64,000 nt of DNA from Cupriavidus necator A5-1 (GCF_000744095.1 NZ_JQLI01000001.1:4030001-4094000); one strand, 5' to 3'; numbered from the stretch's first letter, positions 34,814-44,002 are shown. Made by a program: numbers and translations. Notes: generated by a model from the letters alone, not told the origin.

Positions 34814-35109
34814 GTTCTTGATCCGGGGAAAGAATGGATTTGGTTTTGACTGCGTGATCGCTCCGGCCAGACGCGAAGGCGGCCGGGCACCTGTTGGCAC
34901 AGGCGGGCGGCGGGCGGCATTGCGCTCGTCCGCTGCGGATCGTATGGCGCGCATGTGACAACAAGTTGACGATGCAACACAAAATCGCCGGGCGCCTGCG
35001 ATAGCCTGGCGGCCGCTGCGGTACACTCCGAGTTTGCCTTCCGCGGCCCCACAGGCGCGGAAACCGAACGCCGGCCGCCGCCGTTTCTCCTGCCTTCCAT
35101 TCCCTCCGC

Positions 35110-35727
35110 TTGCCAACCTACACGCTAGCCAACCCCGTCCAGGCCGAGATCGAAATCCGCAAGAGCCGCTTCCTGGCGCTGGCACTGCCGGTGGCCGACA
35201 GGGAGGCCGCGATGGCCGCGCTGCAGGCACTGCGCGCCGAGCATCCGACCGCCACGCACGTGTGCTGGGCGCTGCTTGCCGGCGGGGCGTCAGGCATGTC
35301 CGATGACGGCGAACCCTCCGGCACTGCGGGACGGCCGATCCTGGAGGTGCTGCGCCACCATGATCTCGACGGCGTGCTGGCTGCGGTGGTGCGCTACTAC
35401 GGCGGCGTCAAGCTGGGGGCTGGCGGGTTGGTGCGCGCTTACACCGATGCCATCGCGGCGGCGCTGAAGTCGGCCGAACGTGTCGAGCGCATCGCTTATG
35501 GCACGCTGGCGGTGGCGGTGGACTATGCCGACGAGCCGCGCGTGCGGCGCTGGATCGAGCAGGAAGCGCAGCACGGCTGTACGCTGGCCGATACCGCATA
35601 TGGCGCAATGGCCACCCTGGTCATTCGGCTACCTGCCACCCAGGTCGACGCGGCGCGCGACGCGCTGCGCGACGCGACGCACGGGCGTGCCCAGTTTCCG
35701 CAAGCGGAGGACGGGGCGCATGGCTGA
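35110..35727 (+). CDS. yigZ: IMPACT family protein (YigZ-like)
   Basis: 205 residues with the UPF0029 signature: the EIEIRKSRFLALALPV start, SGMSDDGEPSGTAGRPILEV, and VVRYYGGVKLGAGGLVRAY, followed by the C-terminal ferredoxin-like DUF1949 region. The molecular role in bacteria is unsettled; eukaryotic IMPACT affects translation control. The start is probably TTG 35110, because no ATG lies at a fitting position. The last 8 bp overlap the ferredoxin gene. Confidence 0.85.
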   Translation: MPTYTLANPVQAEIEIRKSRFLALALPVADREAAMAALQALRAEHPTATHVCWALLAGGASGMSDDGEPSGTAGRPILEVLRHHDLDGVLAAVVRYYGGVKLGAGGLVRAYTDAIAAALKSAERVERIAYGTLAVAVDYADEPRVRRWIEQEAQHGCTLADTAYGAMATLVIRLPATQVDAARDALRDATHGRAQFPQAEDGAHG

Positions 35728-36034
35728 GCGAGAGCCGGTAGCGTGGGACGAGGGCGCGGAATTCACAGCACGGCTTCTGCCGGGTGACGTGAGCTTCACG
35801 GCGCCCGCGGCGCTCAGCTTGCTGGAAGCCGCACTGCTCGAAGGCGTGGCCTTGCCCAACTCCTGCCGCAACGGGACCTGTCGTGCCTGTGCCAGCCGGT
35901 TGCATGCGGGGAAGATCCGCTACCGGATCGAATGGCCGGGCTTAAGCCTGGATGAGAAGGAGGAGGGCTTGATCCTGCCGTGCGTGGCCTGTGCGGAGAG
36001 TGATGTGGTGATTGAGCCGGTGACGTTGGGTTAG
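35720..36034 (+). CDS. Plant-type [2Fe-2S] ferredoxin
   Basis: 104 residues. The cluster motif is CRNGTCRAC (C-x4-C-x2-C) with the fourth Cys in LPCVACAESDV. Around it lie LLEAALLEGVALPNSC and a typical ferredoxin beta-grasp layout, so it is a small cytoplasmic electron carrier. The ATG at 35720 overlaps the YigZ-like gene by 8 bp. The redox partner is not evident from neighbours. Confidence 0.9.
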   Translation: MAEREPVAWDEGAEFTARLLPGDVSFTAPAALSLLEAALLEGVALPNSCRNGTCRACASRLHAGKIRYRIEWPGLSLDEKEEGLILPCVACAESDVVIEPVTLG

Positions 36035-36043
36035 CGCGAAACG

Positions 36044-36277
36044 TCAGCCCGGCGTGCGCCAGATTTCGTACCCCATCTGATCGAAGTCGTCGGGCACCTG
36101 GCCGAGGCCGGCCATGAATCCGAGGCGTTTCCTTTGCCGGCCCTCATTCGCATTCAACGCAACCACCTTCACAAGCGGCTTGCCGGCTTTTGTAATGATG
36201 AACGGCTCGCCTTAAGCGGCGGCATCGCTCAGGTGGAAAAGATGCCTTTGGGCCTCATCAATATCGATGTTCTGCAT
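36044..36277 (-). pseudogene. Phd/YefM-type antitoxin with an internal stop
   Basis: Read on the minus strand from ATG 36277: MQNIDIDEAQRHLFHLSDAA, then Ala and a TAA stop (36212-36214), then in the same frame GEPFIITKAGKPLVKVVALN and RLGFMAGLGQVPDDFDQMG, ending at TGA 36044. This is the complete pattern of a Phd-family antitoxin (about 77 residues) broken by a single stop. No toxin gene of the VapC or Doc kind lies beside it. Confidence 0.75.
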
Positions 36278-36390
36278 GGTTTGGATGCACTGGGCAAAGT
36301 GCCGTTGGTTAGACGCAAGTGAGATGACAATGCGATACCACTAAGGCGTCAAGTCAGCCACGGGCGGCTGCAACACGCAAACCACACCCC

Positions 36391-37491
36391 TCACCCCCCA
36401 GCCGCCAGAAAAAACCGCAACGCCATCTTCAACCCATCCGGCCCCGCCGGATCCGAAAACGCATGCCCGCCAGCCCCGCCGCTCCAGGCGTGCCCCAGCC
36501 CCTCGATCCGCACTAGGCGCACGTAAGGCCACTTGCTTGCCGTCCAGTCGAACACATCCACCGCGCGCCGCATGCCGCGCTGGATGCGCCGCACCGGCAC
36601 GCCCGTCAGCGGGTGCGCGCCTTCCGGCTGCAGGTGCATCCACATTGCCGCGGTGGCGGTGGCGTTGCTGAAATCGACCACGCCATCGGCATCGCCGTGC
36701 AGCAGCAAAAGCGGCGGCGGGCGGCGCCCGGCCAGCCCCACGCGCATGGCCTGCATGGCCTGCGCATCGGGCCCGCGCTGTCCGCGCATTGCGCGCGTCG
36801 CCTGCGCGGCATTGGCTGCGCTCCAGGGCACCGCGCCGGAATGCGAACCCACCGCGGCAAAGCGCTCCGGGTAGCGCAGCCCGAGCATCAGGGCCATCGC
36901 ACCGCCCGCGGACAGGCCCAGCACGCTGATGCGGTCGGGCGCGACCGGATGCCGGCGGCAGGCGTTGTCGATCAATCCCATCAGCAGCCCCGCCTCGGCA
37001 GCGCCCTGCACCGACGGGCGGAACCAGTTCCAGCAACGCTGCGCGTTGGCCTGCGAGCTTTGTTCCGGCAGCAGCACCACCCAGCCGGATTCGCGCGCCA
37101 CCGCGGCGGCACGCGTGACCGCGGCAAAGCTCGCAGCGTCCTGGCCGCAGCCGTGCAGCAGCACAAGCATGGGGGCGCGGTGCGAGGCGGTGGCGCCGGC
37201 CGGCACGAAGATGCGGTAGCGCCGCGGCGCCAGCGGCCCGGCGCCCCATGCGCCCTCCTCCCAGCGCCCGCTGCCGCGGCTCTCCGGGGCCTCCACGGGC
37301 GAGACCACGCCGGTCAGCGCGCGCTGGGTGGCAGCCGTGACCACAGCGGATTGCTTCACCGCGTTGCGCACGATGGCCTCGGTCATCGGCTTGGTGAAGT
37401 TCTTGTTGACCGCACGCTGCATGCGGCGGGCGTTGCGGGTAGCGGTCTTGTTCAGCGTGGACCAGAGTCTCGTGCCGGAAGAGCGGGGCAT
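36391..37491 (-). CDS. PHB depolymerase family esterase
   Basis: About 366 residues of an alpha/beta hydrolase in the LpqC/PHB-depolymerase class. The oxyanion segment is LVLLHGCGQDAASFA, the nucleophile is in GLSAGGAMAL, Asp is in LLLHGDADGVVDFSNA, and His in GLGHAWSGG. No signal peptide is visible; the N-terminus is basic and helical (TLNKTATRNARRMQRAVN). Start choice is uncertain among ATGs 37491, 37509, 37524 and 37527; 37491 has AGGA seven bases upstream. The substrate could be short polyhydroxyalkanoate or other esters. Confidence 0.83.
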   Translation of the reverse strand: MPRSSGTRLWSTLNKTATRNARRMQRAVNKNFTKPMTEAIVRNAVKQSAVVTAATQRALTGVVSPVEAPESRGSGRWEEGAWGAGPLAPRRYRIFVPAGATASHRAPMLVLLHGCGQDAASFAAVTRAAAVARESGWVVLLPEQSSQANAQRCWNWFRPSVQGAAEAGLLMGLIDNACRRHPVAPDRISVLGLSAGGAMALMLGLRYPERFAAVGSHSGAVPWSAANAAQATRAMRGQRGPDAQAMQAMRVGLAGRRPPPLLLLHGDADGVVDFSNATATAAMWMHLQPEGAHPLTGVPVRRIQRGMRRAVDVFDWTASKWPYVRLVRIEGLGHAWSGGAGGHAFSDPAGPDGLKMALRFFLAAGG

Positions 37492-37670
37492 GCGGCGTCC
37501 TGTCGGCATGGATAACCCGTGCATCATATGCCGAGTCCCGAAGGGTGCGAGTCAAACGAGGCGTTTGAGGCGGGAATGCGGAAAAGTCTCCGGGTTGCAT
37601 GCAACGCGCGCCGGATGACTGCCTACAATGCAATGGCCGTGTCACCCCGAGGCACGGACAGGAGGCAAGC

Positions 37671-37880
37671 ATGATCGATGCAACGAGCCAGTTCAGGCCT
37701 TTGGATCCGGGCCGCGTCAACCTGATGGATCCGCTTGAAGTGCAGTACTGGTGCCACGAGCTGGGCTGCAGCCAGGACGATCTGGAACACGCCGTCGATG
37801 CCGCCGGCGACCATATCGCCGCGGTGCGTGCGCAGCTGGAAGAAAACCCGGCCTACCAGGCCAGAATGCGGCCCCATTAA
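37671..37880 (+). CDS. DUF3606 domain small protein
   Basis: 69 residues with the DUF3606 pattern: RVNLMDPLEVQYWCHELG, CSQDDLEHAVDAAGDHIAAV, then a short tail. The function of the family is unknown. ACAGGAGG precedes the ATG at 37671 by 7 bases, a strong start. It is convergent with the phytase-like lipoprotein gene. Confidence 0.88.
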   Translation: MIDATSQFRPLDPGRVNLMDPLEVQYWCHELGCSQDDLEHAVDAAGDHIAAVRAQLEENPAYQARMRPH

Positions 37881-37920
37881 GTCCCCCTCAACCCCTGCCA
37901 ATCCCCCAACCCTGCTATCC

Positions 37921-37946
37921 GTCGTTCCCGCGCGAGCGGGAACGAC
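37921..37946. repeat. 11-bp perfect inverted repeat (GTCGTTCCCGC / GCGGGAACGAC)
   Basis: A GC-rich hairpin with a 4-base loop GCGA between two convergent genes. It has no T-run, so it looks like a dispersed repetitive palindrome of the CGTTCCCGC type rather than a simple terminator, although it may limit read-through. Confidence 0.6.
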
Positions 37947-37982
37947 GGCGAAGGTCTTTGTCCGACGCCAGGGCCGCAACCC

Positions 37983-40487
37983 TCAGCGCGCGAGGTTGAG
38001 TGCCTTCGGCAAGCGGATCTGGACAAACTCGCTGTCGTCCGGCGCCTTGCTGCCCACATGGCGGCCGACGCTGAACGGGAAGTTGTTGTCGTCGATCACC
38101 AGCAGCGTGGTGGCGTCCAGCACCAGCACGTCCTCGATGGTGTTGAAGGGCATGCCGAACGGATCGCCCAACGCCACGTCGCCGGCCGCGCCGCCCGCGC
38201 TGATGCCGGACGGATCGCGCAGCTTCATCAGGTTGGCCAGCTCGGTCTTGGCCACGTACTCGCCGGCCTTGCCCAGCGTCACCTGGAACAGCTTCTTGAA
38301 GCCGTTCAGGTCGCCCTGCGAGCCATCGCGCTCGATGATAATGCCTTCGGTCGCGTTGAAGAGGATGAAGTCGCCGATATTGGTGCCCTTGTCGTCAAGC
38401 CGGTACTTGAATTGCACGCCGGTGTACTTGCGGCTGGCGATATCGAACTCTGAGATCAGCAGCGTCTTGCCGTCGTGACCCGTCAGCGGCAGTTCCAGCA
38501 GCGGGTACAGCTTCTTGCCATCCGGGCTGATCGCCATGCCCTCGAAGCCGCCCGAACGCTTTGCCCGGAACGGATTGGAGGTGATCGTGGCGCGGTACGG
38601 CCAGTACAGCCCCGCCATCCACGGCGTGTTGGCGCCGGCCTCGTCCTGCATATTGGTGCCGTCGTCGCTGTTGGCGGGATCGCCGTAGATCGGGAAGTCG
38701 CCGAACAGGTAGACCGTGCGGATCGCCGGGAATTTCTCCTGCACGCGCAGCAGCGTGCGGAAGTCGAAGCTCTGGATATCGGCGCGCTGGGCCATGCCGG
38801 CGGCGGTGATCACGCCGGCCAGCGTGTCGGCCATCTGCCCGGCGCCGACGGTGCGGTCCTTGTAGGCGTTGCCCTTGGCGTCCTTGTCGCTGCGCGGGTT
38901 GATCTTGGTCTCGATGTTGAAGCGCACGGCCTGTGCGTTCTTCACGCGCTTTGCCGCCTGCGGATGGCTGCTGCCAGCGCCGGTGCTGTAGTAGGCGATA
39001 TAGGCGTTGACCAGGTCGAAGATATCCTGCGCGCGCGGCACCACGTACGGGCTGACGTAGCCCTTGCCGGTAGCAAGCGCCACCGATACCGGCGACAGCG
39101 CCGTATCGTTGGTCTGGCTCGGGCCGCGGAACAGCTTGTCGCAGATATAGGTGGACTGGATCTGCGCCACCGTGAGGTTCTTGATCAACACTTCGTCGGC
39201 GGTGCCATACGGTGCGCCGTCGGCGCGGCGGCACTTGACCGACTCGATATACGGGTCGTGCTTGAGCACGGCCACGCCATCGGACGTGATACCGGCGTCG
39301 GTCTCCAGCGTCGTCATCAGGTTGTCGAGCGCGGCCTCCATCGCCGGCAGGGTGTTCTCCGGGCGCAGGTCGCGCCCGCCGCGGTGGCCCTGCGCGTCGA
39401 ACTTCGCTGCATCGATCAGGCCGTCCGCGGTCAGGTAGTCGCCCGCCTTGCCGTCACCGTTGGCGTCATAGGCGGCTACGGCAGCGTAAAGCAGGTCCGG
39501 GCGGTCGGAGATGATGCCGTTGACACCAGCCTTCAGCAGCTGCGTCATCGACGCGCTGTCATTGACGGTCCAGGTAACCACGCTGTAGCCGGCCGACTTC
39601 AGCGAAGCCACATCGAGCGTATCGGATGCCGCCGGCGTCAGCCCCGGCTGCGGGTTGCTGCCGCGCGCGTAGTGGGCGTCGGGGCTCGACTTGACGCCAT
39701 TGGTGTCGTACTTGAGCTGCACGTAGTACGGCGAAAACACCGGCGTACGCGTGCCGCCATGCGCGAACGCATGCGCGCGCACCGCGTTCATGATGCGCAC
39801 CGGCGTGGCTTCCTCGTTGAACGGATTCTGCGGCGAGCGGATTTCCTTGCCCGCGTTCTCGAAGTCAGGCAGCGGGATCGGCGGCTCCAGCAGCACGCCG
39901 TTGGCATCCGTATGCAGCAGGAACGGGCCGAACTCGTCGCCGAACCACAGCGTGCCGTCGCTGCTGCGTTGCATGCTCTCGATATCGAAGTCGGCGCCGG
40001 TCAGCACGCGGTCGGTGGTGAACTGGTTGGCGATCGCGAACTTCACGTGCTTGTTCGGATCCTTCAGCTCGATAAAGCTGCGCACCGCCACGGTGCCCGC
40101 GCCGCCCGCCACAGTCTTGAATGTCGGTGCGACGGTGTAGACGCGCAGGTTGAAGTCGGCGGAGTTCTCCAGCGAACCATAGCCATTGTCGGCCATCACC
40201 ATGAAGCTGCCATCCGGGTTGCGCAGCACTGCCGAGAATCCCTGCACCGGCTGCGACGCAAACGGCGCGACCTGGCCATTCAGTTCGCCGGTCACGTAGC
40301 GGCCCGACTGCGGACCGCTAGCGAAGGTGGCGGCGGGCAGTACGGCGCGGCCCACCAGCGTGGGCTCGGTGACCAGCGCGGGGGTGTCGTCATCGTCGCC
40401 GCCGCATGCCACGAGCAACGATGCGGCCACCACGGCGCTGGCCAACGCTGCACGGATGCGGCGCGAGGGGATGGAGCTTGGGCGCAT
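37983..40487 (-). CDS. Phytase-like esterase lipoprotein with inserted glycerophosphodiesterase domain
   Basis: 834 residues from ATG 40487. Signal with lipobox LLVAC at about residue 28. Residues 42-250 begin a phytase-like propeller (FSAVLRNPDGSFMVMADNGY) that resumes at about 640 (RSGGFEGMAISPDGKKLYPL). Between them lies a GDPD-type TIM barrel: catalytic GHRGGRDLRPENT (H368, E377), LETDAGITSDGVAVLKHD (E395, D397, H410), FNIETKINP and SFDFRTLLRVQ. The last GDPD strands (VVTWTVNDSASM, GVNGIISDRPDLL, residues 302-333) come before the first ones, so the barrel seems circularly permuted. A DANGDGKAGD calcium-loop-like linker joins them. Probably periplasmic or surface phosphate-ester hydrolase. 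Confidence 0.8.
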   Translation of the reverse strand: MRPSSIPSRRIRAALASAVVAASLLVACGGDDDDTPALVTEPTLVGRAVLPAATFASGPQSGRYVTGELNGQVAPFASQPVQGFSAVLRNPDGSFMVMADNGYGSLENSADFNLRVYTVAPTFKTVAGGAGTVAVRSFIELKDPNKHVKFAIANQFTTDRVLTGADFDIESMQRSSDGTLWFGDEFGPFLLHTDANGVLLEPPIPLPDFENAGKEIRSPQNPFNEEATPVRIMNAVRAHAFAHGGTRTPVFSPYYVQLKYDTNGVKSSPDAHYARGSNPQPGLTPAASDTLDVASLKSAGYSVVTWTVNDSASMTQLLKAGVNGIISDRPDLLYAAVAAYDANGDGKAGDYLTADGLIDAAKFDAQGHRGGRDLRPENTLPAMEAALDNLMTTLETDAGITSDGVAVLKHDPYIESVKCRRADGAPYGTADEVLIKNLTVAQIQSTYICDKLFRGPSQTNDTALSPVSVALATGKGYVSPYVVPRAQDIFDLVNAYIAYYSTGAGSSHPQAAKRVKNAQAVRFNIETKINPRSDKDAKGNAYKDRTVGAGQMADTLAGVITAAGMAQRADIQSFDFRTLLRVQEKFPAIRTVYLFGDFPIYGDPANSDDGTNMQDEAGANTPWMAGLYWPYRATITSNPFRAKRSGGFEGMAISPDGKKLYPLLELPLTGHDGKTLLISEFDIASRKYTGVQFKYRLDDKGTNIGDFILFNATEGIIIERDGSQGDLNGFKKLFQVTLGKAGEYVAKTELANLMKLRDPSGISAGGAAGDVALGDPFGMPFNTIEDVLVLDATTLLVIDDNNFPFSVGRHVGSKAPDDSEFVQIRLPKALNLAR

Positions 40488-40763
40488 TGCAAGGTTCCTG
40501 GAGTTGGGCAAAACGCCATGTTGGTGTGGCGATATGTCGGCTCCGTGTCGGATCGATGACAGCATGAGCACCACGCATCAATCGCCGGCACCCAGTCGGC
40601 ATGTACCAGAGATAAGCGCAATGCAGACCGGAATTCAGCAATGTCATGTTCGCCTGGCGCTGGTTTTGCTGCATGATTTCGGGCCCGGGTGACGACGCGG
40701 CATGAAGACCGGACCGCCGGGGCATCGGAAATCATGGGGTCACCTACACGAGGACGCATCGAC

Positions 40764-41513
40764 ATGACCATCAAGCTGCCGACCATCACCATTTGTGCAG
40801 CCCTGCTCGCCCCTGCCGCGTGGGCAGGCAACGAACCACACTGGAGCTACACCGGGCCCACCGGCGCACCGCACTGGGCCGAACTCGACGCGGGCTACAA
40901 GACCTGCGCGCTGGGCAAGCACCAGTCCCCGATCGATATCCGCACCGACAAGGCCAAACGCGTGGACCTGAAGCCGATCGCCTTTGCCTATGCCGCGGCG
41001 CCTGCCACCGTGGTCAACAACGGCCATACCATCCAGGTCAACCTGCCCGCCGCGGGACAGATCGAATTCGACGGCGTGCCCTACAAGCTGCTGCAGTTCC
41101 ACTTCCACACGCCCAGCGAAGAGAAGATCAACGGCAAGGCCTACCCGCTGGTGGCGCACCTGGTGCACCAGAACGCCGAAGGCAAGCTCGCAGTGGTGGC
41201 AGTGCTGTTCAAGTCCGGCCGCGAGAACGCCGCGCTCAAGCCGGTCTTTGCCAGCCTGCCGGGCAAGGCCGGCGAGTCGCGCGAGCTGGCCGCGCCGCTG
41301 GATGTGGCGGCGCTGCTGCCGGCGCAGCAGTCTTACTGGGCCTTCACCGGCTCGCTGACCACGCCGCCGTGCAGCGAGGATGTGCGCTGGCAGGTGCTGA
41401 AGACGCCGGTGGAAATCTCGCCGGCGCAGCTGGCGGCATTCCACCAGCTATACCGGATGAATGCGCGGCCGGTGCAGCCGCTGAACGGGCGCGTGGTGCA
41501 GGCGGGGCAGTAA
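40764..41513 (+). CDS. Alpha-class carbonic anhydrase, exported
   Basis: 249 residues. A cleavable signal (MTIKLPTITICAALLAPAAW, cleavage near AWA-GN) precedes the alpha-CA domain with HQSPIDI, zinc histidines in LLQFHFHTPSE and LVAHLVHQ, and GSLTTPPCSEDVRW. It catalyses CO2/bicarbonate interconversion in the periplasm. The ATG at 40764 is supported by AGGA upstream and by the signal; longer in-frame starts lack one. Confidence 0.94.
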   Translation: MTIKLPTITICAALLAPAAWAGNEPHWSYTGPTGAPHWAELDAGYKTCALGKHQSPIDIRTDKAKRVDLKPIAFAYAAAPATVVNNGHTIQVNLPAAGQIEFDGVPYKLLQFHFHTPSEEKINGKAYPLVAHLVHQNAEGKLAVVAVLFKSGRENAALKPVFASLPGKAGESRELAAPLDVAALLPAQQSYWAFTGSLTTPPCSEDVRWQVLKTPVEISPAQLAAFHQLYRMNARPVQPLNGRVVQAGQ

Positions 41514-41561
41514 GTGGCCGCCTGATACTGACCCGATGGGTTAAATCACCACCTGGGTGCT

Positions 41562-41669
41562 CCCTCTCCCACTCGGGGAGAGGGCCGGAGCGTCCAGTGC
41601 TGATACGCCTCGTCGCGAGGCACAGGCCTGCCCTCTCCCCCTGCCCCTCTCCCGCAAGCGGGAGAGGGG
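41562..41669. repeat. Pair of REP-like palindromes (CCCCTCTCCC...GGGAGAGGGG)
   Basis: Two imperfectly related palindromes: CCCTCTCCC-(ACTC)-GGGGAGAGGG at 41562-41584 and CCCCTCTCCCGC-AA-GCGGGAGAGGGG at 41644-41669, separated by 59 bp, in the convergent gap between the carbonic anhydrase and permease genes. A third copy lies at 50501-50532. They resemble dispersed repetitive palindromes of Burkholderiales. Confidence 0.7.
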
Positions 41670-41723
41670 AGTGTAGTGGTCAAGCCTTAACGGCCGCCTG
41701 ATGCGCCGGTCGAACAGCCGCGC

Positions 41724-42479
41724 TTACGACAGCCCGCGCATCGCCAGCTCGCCGCCCAGCACCAGCAAGCCGCAGAAGAACAGCTTGCGGAAGCGCTCCG
41801 CGCTGATCCGGTGGCGCAGCCACTGGCCCAGGAACATGCCGCCCAGCGCGGGCGCCAGCGCCAGCACCGAGGCGCCCAGCACCGGCATATGCAGCAGCGA
41901 ACCGCCCAGCGCCAGGCTGACCGCCAGCGCGATGGTCGACACGGTGAACGACAGACCCAGCGCCTGCACCAGGCTTTCCTTGTCGAGCCCGAGGCCCTGC
42001 AGGTAAGGCACGGCCGGGATCACGAACACGCTCGTCACCGCCGTGATCGCGCCGGTGACCAGCCCGACCAGCGGGCCCATCCAGCGTTCCGCGTGCGCCG
42101 GCACCACCAGCTTCACTGCGGCGAGCCCCACCACCGCATACAGCACCAGTGCCACGCCGAGCGCCGGGGTCGCATGGGTCATCATGCCGGCCGGCACCAG
42201 CGCCGCGCACAGCCAGGTACCAGCACAGATCGCCACCAGCATCGGCCACAGCCGCAGCACCAGCAGGCCAAAGCGCGGGCCGCTGAACAGCTGCACCACG
42301 TTGGTCACCATCGATGGCGCCACCAGCAGCGCGGCGGCCTGCGCGGGCGGCATCACCAGGCCCAGCATGCCGACTGCGACGGTCGGCAAACCCAGGCCCA
42401 CCACCCCTTTGACAAAGCCGGCCAGCAGGAAGGTCAGGCCGATAAAGGCGGCTTGCGTGCCGATTGCTTCGATCGTCAT
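41724..42479 (-). CDS. TSUP family (TauE/SafE) membrane permease
   Basis: 251 residues with about eight hydrophobic helices and the repeated family motif (AGFVKGVVGLGLPTVAVGML, then GLVTGAITAVTSVFVIPAV). Anion exporter or importer of unknown substrate. It is the last gene of a three-gene run (P450, monooxygenase, permease) with gaps of 30 and 11 bp, so its cargo may be a product of those oxidases. Distinct from the TSUP gene at 26314. Confidence 0.87.
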   Translation of the reverse strand: MTIEAIGTQAAFIGLTFLLAGFVKGVVGLGLPTVAVGMLGLVMPPAQAAALLVAPSMVTNVVQLFSGPRFGLLVLRLWPMLVAICAGTWLCAALVPAGMMTHATPALGVALVLYAVVGLAAVKLVVPAHAERWMGPLVGLVTGAITAVTSVFVIPAVPYLQGLGLDKESLVQALGLSFTVSTIALAVSLALGGSLLHMPVLGASVLALAPALGGMFLGQWLRHRISAERFRKLFFCGLLVLGGELAMRGLS

Positions 42480-42490
42480 CGCCGGCCCCT

Positions 42491-42847
42491 TCAGCCTGCC
42501 TTGCGGTCATGCACGGCGCGGCTGTCGGCGGGCGCCTCGTCGCGCTCGGTCATGCCGTAGTCGCGCAGCACCTGCGCCACGCGCAGCCGGTAGCCGGCGA
42601 ACACGCCGCCGCGCCCGGCGGCCTGCGCCTGGCGGTGCGCCAGCGTATTGCGCCAGGCAATCACCGCGGCCTCGTCGCGGAAGAACGACAACGACAGCAT
42701 CTTGCCGGGGTTGGTCAGGCTCTGGAAGCGCTCGACCGAGATAAAGCCGTCGATGGCCTCGAGTTCGGGGCGCAGGTGCGCGGCGATGTCCAGGTAGGTG
42801 TCCTTGCGGCCCGGGGCGGGCTCGACTTCGAAGATGATGGCGATCAT
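42491..42847 (-). CDS. Antibiotic biosynthesis monooxygenase (ABM) domain protein
   Basis: 118 residues of the ferredoxin-like ABM fold: MIAIIFEVEPAPGRKDTYLD, IDGFISVERFQSL, KMLSLSFFRDEAAVIAWRN. The family includes cofactor-free monooxygenases and haem-degrading proteins. Position between a P450 gene and a permease suggests a shared oxidative pathway. Substrate unknown. Confidence 0.85.
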   Translation of the reverse strand: MIAIIFEVEPAPGRKDTYLDIAAHLRPELEAIDGFISVERFQSLTNPGKMLSLSFFRDEAAVIAWRNTLAHRQAQAAGRGGVFAGYRLRVAQVLRDYGMTERDEAPADSRAVHDRKAG

Positions 42848-42877
42848 GGGGTCTCCTGTGTGTTAAGGCTCTGGGGC

Positions 42878-44002
42878 TCAGAGGAAATGCGGAATGCGCG
42901 CGTTCAGCGACGGACGATAGCGGAAGGCGCGCGCCAGCGCAGCGGGATCTGCGCCGCGCGCCAGCAGCGCCGCGACCGTGGCGGCCGCCAGCGCCTGCGC
43001 CAGCCGCTCGCCGGGGCAGGCGTGGCGCCCATGGCCGAAGGTCCAGGTGCGTTCGCCGTCGGCCAGACCTGCGCACGATGCCGCGGCCAGCAGCACTAGC
43101 ACGGCATCGCCCGCCTTGACGGCGTGGCCGCATAGCTGCGCATCGGCGGCGAGGAAGCGGCGCGTATTCTGCACCGGCGGATCGTCTTGCGCGACCCGGG
43201 TGACCACGGCTTGCAGCGCGACGTCCGGCGTGCCGCGGCCCAGCCGCAGCAGGGTATTGCCGGCCAGCGCGGCGGTGGCTTCGCAGGCCTGCACCAGCAG
43301 GCCGATGGTATTGGCGGCGACAGCTTGCGCATCGATGCCGACGGCGTGCGCGGCTTGATGTAGCGCCGGCAGCGGGCCGTCTGTCGGCGTGGCGCCGGCG
43401 AGCCATGTGCCCAGCCATTGCGCGGCCTCTGCGCCTGCGCGCACGGTGTGCGCATCGGCCAGAGGCGACTGCGCGGCGGCAAAGGCCGCAACGCGCTGCG
43501 CAATTTCCGCCGCCTTGTCGCCTTCGGCAACGGGCATGCCGAGCAGGTCAGCCACGGTCACCACAGGCAAGGTGAAGAGCCAGCGGTTGGCGCGCTCGCC
43601 CGGCGTGCCGGAGGCAGCGCCGGCATCGATCACGGTTGCCATTGCCCCTGCGCGCCCGGCTGCGGCGGCTGGATCGATGGCTGCCAGCATCGGCATCAGG
43701 ATCTGCTTCAGCGGCGCATGGGCAGCGCCATCATTCATCCGGATCAGGCGGCCGAACAGGTCGCCGGCAGCGGTGCCGGCCAGCGCGGGCGGCACCGGCT
43801 GCGCGGGCGGGCGTACGCGGCAGTCGGGATGGGCCAGCACTGCCGCCACTTCACGCGGGCCGGCGGCGACCCACAGGCCGAGGCGCTCGTCGCGGAAGAA
43901 CGGCCGGCGGGTGGCCAACTCCCGGTAATACGGGTAGGGGTCGGGATGGATGACGGCGCTGAGCGGGTCGAGCTCGGTTTCGGGCAGGGTAGCTGTCAGC
44001 AT
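42878..44002 (-). CDS. Cytochrome P450 with an altered ExxR position
   Basis: 374 residues, short for a bacterial P450. The haem-thiolate motif TFGHGRHACPG is intact (C329). The I-helix region reads LLVQACEATAALAG, keeping the Glu/Thr pair. In helix K, where ExxR is expected just before the PPVQNTRRF segment, the sequence is RVAQDDPPVQ (residues 269-278), so both Glu and Arg of the nearly universal motif appear replaced. A soluble class I P450 needing ferredoxin partners is likely; whether it is an active monooxygenase is open. Confidence 0.85.
   Translation of the reverse strand: MLTATLPETELDPLSAVIHPDPYPYYRELATRRPFFRDERLGLWVAAGPREVAAVLAHPDCRVRPPAQPVPPALAGTAAGDLFGRLIRMNDGAAHAPLKQILMPMLAAIDPAAAAGRAGAMATVIDAGAASGTPGERANRWLFTLPVVTVADLLGMPVAEGDKAAEIAQRVAAFAAAQSPLADAHTVRAGAEAAQWLGTWLAGATPTDGPLPALHQAAHAVGIDAQAVAANTIGLLVQACEATAALAGNTLLRLGRGTPDVALQAVVTRVAQDDPPVQNTRRFLAADAQLCGHAVKAGDAVLVLLAAASCAGLADGERTWTFGHGRHACPGERLAQALAAATVAALLARGADPAALARAFRYRPSLNARIPHFL

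Noticed and set aside
37921..37946. Terminator reading of the GTCGTTCCCGC hairpin
   Set aside because: No T-run on either strand; better described as a repetitive palindrome.
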